Shown here: positions 1 to 6,499 of the stretch, piece after piece
Layout: each line of letters begins with the position of its first letter
How positions within the stretch are numbered: position 1 is the stretch's first letter
Assembly (NCBI GenBank): GCA_023404705.1
Contig: JAEYAU010000030.1
Location: 1 to 19,813, forward strand
Direction of reading: 5' to 3'
Length of the DNA: 19,813 bases
Origin: Pseudomonadota bacterium
GTDB taxonomy: Bacteria > Pseudomonadota > Alphaproteobacteria > Rhizobiales > Xanthobacteraceae
Made by a program: the position numbers and the translations under genes
The notes under the pieces: generated by a model
Told to the model about the DNA's origin: nothing
Seen by the model: the letters and a program-made list of their open reading frames with translations, nothing else
Databases searched by the model: none

Positions 1-685
1 GCGCGCGACCGTCGCGGTCAACGAGCAGCGCGCGGCCGCGCCGGCCCCGTCGGTCTACGGCCATCCCACGAATTTCAAGCTGCGCCCGTTCTCGCCGTCG
101 CAGCCCAAGGTGCTGCTGATCGGCTCCTCGACGGGCGGTCCGCAGGCTCTGACCGGGCTCGCCGGCAAGATCGGCGAGATCTCGTCGCGCGTGCCGATCC
201 TGATCACGCAGCACATGCCGCCGACCTTCACGACCATCCTGGCCGAGCATCTCGCGCGCGCTAGCGGCCGTCCCGCGCACGAGCCGACTGATGGTGAGCC
301 GATCGTGCCCGGCACGATCTATGTGGCGCCCGGCGGCCGGCACATGCTGGTCAAGAAGGGCCCCAATGGCCCGGCGATCCAGCTCGACGACGGCCCGCTG
401 GTGAACTTCTGCCGGCCGGCGGTCGATCCGCTCTTCAAGACCGCCGCCCAGGTGTGGGGCGGCAACATCCTGGCCGTGATCCTCACGGGCATGGGCTCGG
501 ATGGATCGCGCGGCGCCCAGGACATCGTGGCGGCCGGCGGCAATGTCATCGCCCAGGACGAGGCGACCAGCGTGGTGTGGGGAATGCCCGGTGCGGCAGC
601 CCAGGCCGGCGTGTGCTCGGCCGTCCTGCCGCTGGATCAGATCGCGCCGAAGATCGTGCGCTTGTTTTCAGGAGACCGGTCGTGA
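1..685 (+). CDS. cheB: CheB chemotaxis protein-glutamate methylesterase (5' partial)
   Basis: CheB removes methyl groups from, and deamidates, glutamyl/glutaminyl residues of chemoreceptors, so it takes part in adaptation. The visible part is the C-terminal esterase domain; the N-terminal phospho-receiver domain lies upstream of the window. The reading frame is open from base 2. The catalytic triad is present: Ser in GSSTGGP (codon 128-130), His in ITQHMPP (212-214) and Asp in LTGMGSDG (500-502). The stop TGA (683-685) overlaps the GTG start of cheR, so the two are probably translationally coupled. This order is usual at the end of alphaproteobacterial che operons (cheA-W-Y-B-R). Family assignment is secure; only the upstream extent is unknown. 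Confidence 0.95.
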   Translation, partial: RATVAVNEQRAAAPAPSVYGHPTNFKLRPFSPSQPKVLLIGSSTGGPQALTGLAGKIGEISSRVPILITQHMPPTFTTILAEHLARASGRPAHEPTDGEPIVPGTIYVAPGGRHMLVKKGPNGPAIQLDDGPLVNFCRPAVDPLFKTAAQVWGGNILAVILTGMGSDGSRGAQDIVAAGGNVIAQDEATSVVWGMPGAAAQAGVCSAVLPLDQIAPKIVRLFSGDRS

Positions 686-1545
686 CGCCGCTCGATTACG
701 ACTACCTCCGCAAGCTTCTCAAGGACAAGTCGGGCCTCGTGCTCTCGTCCGACAAGCAGTATCTGGTGGAAAGCCGCCTGCTGCCGGTCGCGCGCAAGGC
801 GAGCCTCAATGGTCTGAGCGAGCTCGTGCAGAAGCTCAAGGGCGGCGACAACCGCCTGACCGTGGAAGTCGTCGAGGCGATGACGACCAATGAGTCGTTC
901 TTCTTCCGCGACAAGATCCCGTTCGAGCATTTCACGGGCACCATGCTGCCTGCGCTGCTCGCTGCGCGCGCCAATCAGAAGCGCCTGCGCATCTGGTGCG
1001 CGGCCGCCTCGACCGGCCAGGAGCCCTATTCGCTCGCGATCTGCCTGAAGGAGATGAAGGACAAGCTCGCGGGCTGGCGCATCGAGCTCACCGGCACGGA
1101 CCTGTCGACCGAGGTGCTCGAGAAGGCGAAAGCCGGCATCTACAGCCAGTTCGAAGTGCAGCGCGGCCTGCCGATTCAGCTGCTCGTGAAGTATTTCACG
1201 CAGAACGGCGACATGTGGCAGATCTCGCCCGAGATCCGCGCCATGGTGCAGTACAAGCCGCTCAACCTGCTGGCGGACTTCTCGCATCTCGGCACGTTCG
1301 ACATCGTGTTCTGCCGCAACGTGCTGATCTATTTCGACCAGGACACCAAGATCGACATCCTCAATCGCACCGCGCGGATGATCGAGCCGGACGGCTTCCT
1401 GGTGCTCGGCGCGGCCGAGACCGTGGTCGGCCTGACCGAGGCGTTCAAGCCGCTCGCCGACAAGCGCGGCCTCTATGTGCCGAACGACAGGGCCGCCAAG
1501 GCCGGCGTGACGGCACTGCGCACCGCGCTCGCGGGCGCGCGCTGA
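682..1545 (+). CDS. cheR: CheR chemoreceptor glutamate O-methyltransferase
   Basis: CheR methylates glutamates on methyl-accepting chemotaxis proteins using S-adenosylmethionine, opposing CheB. The protein is 287 aa, a normal length. I chose the GTG at 682 because AGGAG lies at 670-674 with 7 bases of spacing, and because the frame upstream of it is the out-of-frame shadow of cheB. Family motifs seen are TTNESFFFRD (about residue 70), the SAM-binding loop WCAAASTGQEPYS, GTDLSTEVLEKAKAGIYS, and FDIVFCRNVLIYFD near residue 210. The 4-base overlap with cheB (682-685) indicates one operon. It is followed closely by a palindromic repeat that may end transcription. Confidence 0.96.
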   Translation: MTPLDYDYLRKLLKDKSGLVLSSDKQYLVESRLLPVARKASLNGLSELVQKLKGGDNRLTVEVVEAMTTNESFFFRDKIPFEHFTGTMLPALLAARANQKRLRIWCAAASTGQEPYSLAICLKEMKDKLAGWRIELTGTDLSTEVLEKAKAGIYSQFEVQRGLPIQLLVKYFTQNGDMWQISPEIRAMVQYKPLNLLADFSHLGTFDIVFCRNVLIYFDQDTKIDILNRTARMIEPDGFLVLGAAETVVGLTEAFKPLADKRGLYVPNDRAAKAGVTALRTALAGAR

Positions 1546-1553
1546 GGGCAGCC

Positions 1554-1703
1554 GTAGGGTGTGCTCGGCGGCCCGAGCGTTGCAGATTCATGATGAGCAT
1601 TGATCCGCCGAGCGCACGTGTTCGGCGACTCGGTACGCGTGCGCTCATGGGGATCAAAGCATGAGCACATCGCGAACTACTGGGCCGCACGAGCACACCC
1701 TAC
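1554..1703. repeat. 150-bp palindromic element, copy 1 (GTAGGGTGTGCTCGGC family)
   Basis: The ends form a near-perfect terminal inverted repeat: GTAGGGTGTGCTCGGC... starts at 1554, and its reverse complement ends at 1703, with one inserted base. A second inverted pair lies inside (GAGCGCACG at 1610-1618, CGTGCGCTC at 1638-1646). A sister copy with the same nested structure is at 14224-14378. Both sit between the 3' ends of converging genes, here cheR (+) and the small basic protein gene (-). It resembles the palindromic dispersed repeats (REP/MITE-like) common in Bradyrhizobium-type genomes. No coding capacity is visible. Confidence 0.8.
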
Positions 1704-1716
1704 AATCGACGCGTCT

Positions 1717-2013
1717 TTACCGCCGGGCGCGCTTCGCCTTGGCCTTCTTGCGCCGGGTGTAGGGCGAGCGGTTGGCCGGGGCGAGCGAGATGCCCTCGCG
1801 CTGCGCCTTGCTGCGGATCGCGGCCGGCGGCCGCTGCAGCTTCAGGCTGATGACGCCGGTCGGCGTGTTCTCCTTGGCCAGAGCCTTGAGCTGCTTGACG
1901 TCGTCTGACGTCCACGGCTCGCGCGAGCGGCGCTTGTATTTCGGGTTCGCTTTGCGGGGGCCCTTCTTTCCGATCGGAGAACCGGGCCGTTTCCAGGCAG
2001 CTTGCTTCGCCAT
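1717..2013 (-). CDS. Small basic helix-turn-helix/SANT-like protein, hypothetical
   Basis: This is a 98-residue, very basic protein. The ATG at 2013 is chosen because GGAGG lies 8 bases upstream, read on the minus strand; longer in-frame extensions lack coding character. The N-terminus (about 1-33) and C-terminus (84-98, TRRKKAKAKRARR) are Lys/Arg-rich. The centre (REPWTSDDVKQLKALAKEN... to about residue 78) looks like a Trp-containing three-helix DNA-binding fold of the kind in GcrA N-termini and SANT/Myb-like domains. Similar small proteins are frequent and uncharacterised in Bradyrhizobiaceae. A nucleic-acid-binding role is inferred from charge and fold pattern only. It converges on cheR and diverges from the EamA transporter gene. 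Confidence 0.8.
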   Translation of the reverse strand: MAKQAAWKRPGSPIGKKGPRKANPKYKRRSREPWTSDDVKQLKALAKENTPTGVISLKLQRPPAAIRSKAQREGISLAPANRSPYTRRKKAKAKRARR

Positions 2014-2165
2014 GAGACTTACCTCCGTAGCGTCATAAGCCCGAAGCCCGAAGCCGGGTTCCATGATTCGCCAACCGCGGTCGCCTCGCGCATGCGGCCG
2101 ACGCATCGTGGCTGCACGCCGCGGAGCATGGCGGGGCCGCGTGCGCCGTGTGATAAGCGCTCCCG

Positions 2166-3065
2166 ATGAAGGCTGGGCACTCGGGGTCGGCGGGCCGCAC
2201 GGCACTCGCCATCGGCATTGCATGCGGCATCGGCGCGGCCCTGTGCTGGGCGGCGGGCTTCGTCTCGGCGATTCACGGACTGAGCGTCGGCCTCACGCCG
2301 GCTGATCTGACGATCCATCGCTTTCTCTGGGCCGGGCTGGTGCTGCTGCCTCTGGTCTGGCGGGGCGGCTTGCGCAATCTCAACGGGATCGGCTGGGGGG
2401 CCGGCGTCCTGCTGGCGGTTCTCGGTGGGCCCGGCATCGCATTCCTCAGCTATTCGGGTTTCCTGCTTGTGCCACTCGGGCATGGCGGCGTGATCCAGCC
2501 CTCCTGCGTGGTGCTCGGCGGGCTGCTGCTCGCCACCGTGTGGCTGCGCGAGAAGCTGATCGCGGCGCGCGCCGCAGGGGCGCTGGTCATCATTGTCGGG
2601 CTCATGGTGATCGGCGGCGAAGCCGTGATGACGATCGGCGCGCATGGCGTGGTCGGCGACCTGATGTTCGTCGGCGCCGGCCTCATGTTCGCGACCTTCG
2701 GCACGCTGCTGCGATTCTGGCGCATCGTGCCGATGACCGGTATGGCGGTGATCAGCGTGCTCACGATTCTTCTGGTGCCGCTGTATTGGGCCTGGGGCGG
2801 CTTTGCCAACATGCTGGCGCTCGGCTGGCGCGAGAACCTGCTACAGGTCGTGGTGCAAGGCGTGCTGGCGGGGCCGGCGGCCGTTTACTTCTTCGCGCGC
2901 TCGGTCTCGCTCCTCGGCGCCGCACGCGCGACCATCTTCCCGGCACTGGTGCCGGGCTTCACGCTGCTGATCGGCTGGCTCGTGTTGGGCGTCGCGCCGA
3001 CCTCGATGCAGCTCGCGGGCCTCGGCATCGTGTTCGCGGGGTTTCTGCTGGCTCAGCGGGCTTAG
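2166..3065 (+). CDS. EamA/DMT-family membrane transporter
   Basis: This is a 299-residue hydrophobic protein with about ten TM helices arranged as two EamA repeats, the standard drug/metabolite transporter build. The first repeat starts at GIACGIGAALCWAAGFVSA (about residue 18), and the second near residue 160 (VVGDLMFVGAGLMFATFGTL). The end of each repeat has the usual Gly/Pro-rich helix (PGIAFLSYSGF; FPALVPGFTLLIGWLVLG). Members export small metabolites or amino acids; the substrate cannot be predicted here. I see no strong ribosome-binding site before the ATG at 2166. The gene diverges from the small basic protein gene across a 152-bp gap and is followed directly by a hairpin repeat. Confidence 0.88.
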   Translation: MKAGHSGSAGRTALAIGIACGIGAALCWAAGFVSAIHGLSVGLTPADLTIHRFLWAGLVLLPLVWRGGLRNLNGIGWGAGVLLAVLGGPGIAFLSYSGFLLVPLGHGGVIQPSCVVLGGLLLATVWLREKLIAARAAGALVIIVGLMVIGGEAVMTIGAHGVVGDLMFVGAGLMFATFGTLLRFWRIVPMTGMAVISVLTILLVPLYWAWGGFANMLALGWRENLLQVVVQGVLAGPAAVYFFARSVSLLGAARATIFPALVPGFTLLIGWLVLGVAPTSMQLAGLGIVFAGFLLAQRA

Positions 3066-3131
3066 AGCACATTATTTGTTCGGTCGCATTTTCTTGCGCC
3101 GAACCGGGGTCCACTTCGGCGGAAAATGCTC
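3065..3131. repeat. Hairpin repeat of the GAGCATTTTCC type
   Basis: This is a short palindromic element right after the transporter stop. It has a GCATTTT/AAAATGC pair (3086-3092 and 3123-3129) and an inner CGCCGAA/TTCGGCG pair (3097-3103 and 3115-3121), plus GAGC/GCTC-like ends. On the minus strand it reads GAGCATTTTCCGCCGAAGTG..., which matches my memory of a dispersed repeat in Rhizobiales. It could act as a 3' hairpin for the transporter mRNA. No gene is visible from here to 3318. Confidence 0.6.
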
Positions 3132-3318
3132 CGGGGTTCACGCCGCCGTGAGACGGCCTCTCCTCGCGCCCGCGCGGATGTGAGTGGCACGTCAGGCTCT
3201 TTTCAGCGGTATTCCTGAACTTTCCCGGGCGCACGGGACACCAAGTAGCTCGCGCCCTGGGGGGCGTTCGTGGTTTGATAAGGGCGTCGCGGTCTCGGCT
3301 GCGACGCCGGGGTGTGTC

Positions 3319-5208
3319 ATGAGCTCTGCCGTCTCGCTCACAGCGGGTCCGCTCCCGGACGAACGCGATCGCGCCAACCGCAAGGCCTTGCGGGCGACGC
3401 TGCGCGAGTTCTTTCAGGTGGACGACGATGCGCTGCTGGCGCGCATAGAGCCGGAGCTGCAGTTCATCGATCTTGCGGCCGGCTCGCCGCTCTTTCGCGA
3501 GGGCGACAAGGCCGACGACATCTATGTCGTGGTCAGCGGCCGGCTGCGCGCGCTGCATGAGAACCGCGGCGAGGACGCGGAGATCGTCGGCGATGTCGCG
3601 CGCGGCGAGACCGTCGGCGAGCTCGGGGTGATGACGAACGAGCCACGCTCCGCGACCGTGGTCGCGGTGCGCAATTCCACCGTCGTGAAGATGACGCGCG
3701 CGACCTTCGAGAGCGCGATCGGGCAGCGGCCCGAGATCGGTTTCTCGGTGATGCGCACCGTGGTCGAGCGCTTCCGCCGCAGGTCGGCGCGCCGGCAACT
3801 GCCGACAGAACCGGTCGTGATTGCGCTGCTGCCGATCTCGGAGGGTCTCGATGGGATTGCGTTCGCGGCCGAGCTCGCGCGCTATCGCGAGGCGCATGGC
3901 GGGCCGGTGGCGGTCCTGACCGCGCGGGATTTCGAGGCGCGCTTCTCGGGCGCGGATCGCCGCCGCGTGCTCGATCCGGATGGACCCGTCACGCGCTGGC
4001 TCGATGCCGCCGAGTCGGAGAGCGCCGCTTTGCTGCTTGTCGCGGACGAGGGCAGCGAGGCCTGGACGCAACGCTGCCTGCAACAGGCCGACGAAGTGGT
4101 GCTGCTGGCGCGCGCTGACGCCGAGCCGCGCCTGAGCGCGGCGGAGCGGCGTCATCTCACGGCGCATCCTCCCGCCTGGACGGCGCGCGAGACGCTGGTG
4201 CTGCTGCATGCCGAGGACGCGCGCAGCCCGTGCGATACGGCGCGCTGGCTCACGCGGCGGCCGGTGGCGCGACATCTGCACATCCGGCCGCAGCTCGCGC
4301 GCGACATGCGCCGGCTCGCGCGTATCCTGGCGGGTCGCAGCGTGGGGCTGGTGCTCTCGGGTGGCGGCGCACGCGGCTTCGCGCATATCGGCGTCATGAA
4401 TGCGCTCGCGCAGGCGGGCATCGAGCCGGACTTCATCGGCGGCGCCAGCATCGGCTCCGTGATGGGCGCCTGGCGCGCGATGGACCTGTGCGGCGAGGAG
4501 CTGACCGCGGCAGGACGCTGGGCCTTCATCGAGAGTGGCGGCCCGACCAGCGACTACAGCATGCTGCCGCTGGTCTCGCTGATCAAAGGCGGCAAGTCGA
4601 AGGCGATCACCCAGGCCGCGGTGCGGCAGGTGGCGGGCGCCGACATCGACATCGAGGATACGTGGATCACCTACTATTGCGTGGCCGCGAACTACTCGAC
4701 CGTGTCGGAAGCCGTGCTGACGCGCGGGCCGCTGGCCAAGAGCGTGCTCGCGAGCTACGCGATCCCGGGCGCGCTGCCGCCGATCATTCTCGACGGGCAT
4801 CTGCACATCGACGGCGGCGTGGTGAACAACCTGCCGGTCGACGTGATGGATCGCTTCGCGCCGCGCACCGTCATCGCGGTCGATCTGATGGCGGAGGTCG
4901 AGCGCAAGGTCGATCTCGAATGGATGCCCAACGCAGCCGCGCTGCTCGCGGACAGGCTGCGGCCCAAGGCGAAGCGCCGCTACGCGCTGCCGAGCATGCC
5001 CGAGATCCTGATCAATTCGAGCTTCCTGCAGTCCCTCGGCCGCCAGCGCGAGATGCGCGAGCGCGCCGACATCTGTTTCCGCCCCAAGCTGCGGCGCGTC
5101 GGTCTGCTCGACTGGAGCAAGTATCAGGACGTGGTGCAGGACGGATATGAGAGCGCGATGCGGCAGATCGAGGAGATCGATGCCGACGTGCTGGCGGGGT
5201 GCCGTTGA
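3319..5208 (+). CDS. Cyclic-nucleotide-binding domain fused to patatin-like phospholipase (NTE/RssA type)
   Basis: The protein is 629 aa from the ATG at 3319. An in-frame GTG at 3184 would add 45 residues that do not look like a domain, so the later start is preferred, although no clear ribosome-binding site is seen. Residues about 35-150 form a cNMP-binding (CAP_ED) domain, with a phosphate-cassette-like stretch GETVGELGVMTNEPRSATVV. A linker domain follows, then a patatin lipase domain: oxyanion loop GGGARG (Gly348 onward), nucleophile Ser377 in GASIGS, and catalytic Asp498 in DGGVVNNLPVDV. The family hydrolyses acyl chains of phospholipids or lysophospholipids at membranes, like neuropathy target esterase. 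All catalytic residues are intact. Its 3' end faces that of the PPTase gene with a 4-base gap. Confidence 0.9.
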   Translation: MSSAVSLTAGPLPDERDRANRKALRATLREFFQVDDDALLARIEPELQFIDLAAGSPLFREGDKADDIYVVVSGRLRALHENRGEDAEIVGDVARGETVGELGVMTNEPRSATVVAVRNSTVVKMTRATFESAIGQRPEIGFSVMRTVVERFRRRSARRQLPTEPVVIALLPISEGLDGIAFAAELARYREAHGGPVAVLTARDFEARFSGADRRRVLDPDGPVTRWLDAAESESAALLLVADEGSEAWTQRCLQQADEVVLLARADAEPRLSAAERRHLTAHPPAWTARETLVLLHAEDARSPCDTARWLTRRPVARHLHIRPQLARDMRRLARILAGRSVGLVLSGGGARGFAHIGVMNALAQAGIEPDFIGGASIGSVMGAWRAMDLCGEELTAAGRWAFIESGGPTSDYSMLPLVSLIKGGKSKAITQAAVRQVAGADIDIEDTWITYYCVAANYSTVSEAVLTRGPLAKSVLASYAIPGALPPIILDGHLHIDGGVVNNLPVDVMDRFAPRTVIAVDLMAEVERKVDLEWMPNAAALLADRLRPKAKRRYALPSMPEILINSSFLQSLGRQREMRERADICFRPKLRRVGLLDWSKYQDVVQDGYESAMRQIEEIDADVLAGCR

Positions 5209-5212
5209 AGCT

Positions 5213-5827
5213 TTACGGGAACGCCAACGCGACGAGGTGGGACGAGGTGACGATCCGCAGCGTGAGCACGCTGCCGTCGCGCACCTTGGCCGTGAGTGCC
5301 GCGAGGTCGATCTCGATATCGTGGAATTCGAGGAAGCGGCCGCTCAGCGGGTAGACGGCCTTGTAGACCGCCTCCTTGGCCGCGAAGTGAATACGGCCGG
5401 CGAATGGATCGAGCTGTTCGCGCTCGCGCGGCGTGGTCACCAGATCGAGCATCTCGGATGGCAGCGGAGTGGCGGGCTCGACGTCGATGCCGAGGCTGCG
5501 GAATTTGCGCGCCGACCCGACGGCGCAGATCGCCACGGTGTCGTCATGCGCGAAGGAGCCCGTGAGGCCGCGGGGCCAGTCCGGCGCGCCCGCGGGTGTG
5601 CCGCGAATGGGACTCGGCTTGAAGCCGAGCTCGGCCATCAGCGCGCGGGCGACGAGGCGTCCGGCGCCGCTCGCGCGCCGCGCCTCGCGGGAGCGCGCGG
5701 CCATCGATACGGCTTCCTCGGGAAGGAGCGCATCCTCGTCGCCGGGAGTGATCAGGCGGTGGCCGATGCGCAGATCGGGAGTCGCGAGCCGCGCCAGGTC
5801 CTGTTGCAGCCGCGCGTCGACCGTCAC
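5213..5827 (-). CDS. 4'-phosphopantetheinyl transferase (Sfp/EntD type)
   Basis: The enzyme transfers phosphopantetheine from CoA to the serine of carrier domains, turning apo- into holo-carriers. It is 204 aa, typical of the EntD-like subgroup. Motifs seen are GSFAHDD (about residue 90), the Mg-binding GIDVEP with Asp115, and FAAKEAVYKAVYP with Lys151-Glu152. The GTG start (5827) overlaps the stop of the upstream GNAT gene as GTGA (5824-5827), so translation is probably coupled. It lies in the same direction as the single-module NRPS gene, whose carrier Ser606 is the obvious local substrate. That pairing is inferred from position. The convergent patatin gene ends 4 bases away, leaving no room for a terminator between them. 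Confidence 0.92.
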   Translation of the reverse strand: MTVDARLQQDLARLATPDLRIGHRLITPGDEDALLPEEAVSMAARSREARRASGAGRLVARALMAELGFKPSPIRGTPAGAPDWPRGLTGSFAHDDTVAICAVGSARKFRSLGIDVEPATPLPSEMLDLVTTPREREQLDPFAGRIHFAAKEAVYKAVYPLSGRFLEFHDIEIDLAALTAKVRDGSVLTLRIVTSSHLVALAFP

Positions 5828-6273
5828 AGGGCGAGCTCGGCGATCATCTCGCCGTCCTCATCCTCGCCGATCTCGACGAAGCCGAGACTCGCATAGAACT
5901 GACGCGCGACATCGTTGCCCGGCACGTAGAGGATCAGGACCTTGCGGATGCCCGGCACCTGCCGGATCTCGTCGATGGCGCACTGGAGCGCGGCGCGGCC
6001 ATAGCCTTTGTGCTGGTGCGCCTTGTCGATCATGAAGCGGTAGATGGTCGCGGTCTCGGGCTCGTCCGCGTCGTCGGGCGCGTCGTACATCAGGAAGCCG
6101 ACCAGGGTATCTCCCGCATAGACGGCGCGCGGCCGCGCATCGCGGTTCCAGCGCGCGTCGTCGAGAGACTCGGCGTTGGAGGAGACGAGGTCCTCCTGGT
6201 CCTCTGCGAGCGCGAGGGCGAGGACGGCCTTGCGGTTGGCGGGGGTGACGTCTCGGAGAATGACGGTCGACAC
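5824..6273 (-). CDS. GNAT-family N-acetyltransferase (diamine/spermidine acetyltransferase-like)
   Basis: The protein is 149 aa from a GTG at 6273, with no strong ribosome-binding site visible. The acetyl-CoA-binding motif A is seen as MIDKAHQHKGYGRAALQCAI (about residues 81-100), followed by the beta-5/alpha-4 region LYVPGNDVARQFYASLGFVE. The overall pattern resembles SpeG/PaiA-type polyamine or diamine N-acetyltransferases, though substrate calls within GNAT are weak. It overlaps the PPTase gene by 4 bases and lies 226 bp downstream of the NRPS gene, separated by a palindromic repeat. It may acetylate an amine precursor or product of that pathway, which is inference only. Confidence 0.87.
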   Translation of the reverse strand: MSTVILRDVTPANRKAVLALALAEDQEDLVSSNAESLDDARWNRDARPRAVYAGDTLVGFLMYDAPDDADEPETATIYRFMIDKAHQHKGYGRAALQCAIDEIRQVPGIRKVLILYVPGNDVARQFYASLGFVEIGEDEDGEMIAELAL

Positions 6274-6313
6274 GGGCGGACTCGAAGTGTGTGCAAGCGC
6301 ACGCCAGCATAAC

Positions 6314-6468
6314 GTCCGTCATCCTGAGGTGCGAGGGCTCGTCGCGGATGCGACGAGCGCGAGCCTCGAAGGATGAACGGCCGAGGAAGTGCAGCAGGCT
6401 CGCTGCGGCTCAGCGGCCGTCGCCCTTCGAGGCTCGCCCCGTCGTGGCGAGCCCCTCAGGGTGACGGT
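6314..6468. repeat. Paired palindromic element (CATCCTGAGG / CCTTCGAGG, BIME-like)
   Basis: Two facing hairpin units lie between the NRPS and GNAT genes. The outer arms pair: CCGTCATCCTGAGG at 6316-6329 with CCTCAGGGTGACGG at 6454-6467, one mismatch. The inner arms GAGCCTCGAAGG (6361-6372) and CCTTCGAGGCTC (6424-6435) pair perfectly. Each unit also has its own stem: GCTCGTCGC (6337-6345/6350-6358, 4-base loop) and GGCTCGCC (6431-6438/6446-6453). This motif is a familiar dispersed repeat of Bradyrhizobium-like genomes. It could protect or attenuate the transcript between the two genes. Confidence 0.75.
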
Positions 6469-6499
6469 CCATAGGTGGTGGCTTGCGGCGAAGCGAAAC

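Noticed and set aside
1554..1703. Possible small CRISPR or insertion sequence because of repeated motifs
   Set aside because: There is no regular repeat-spacer periodicity and no transposase; the structure is a nested palindrome shared with 14224-14378.
2959..4806. 615-codon minus-strand open frame across the patatin gene
   Set aside because: Arg/Ala/His-rich shadow that runs through an intergenic repeat and two real genes on the other strand.
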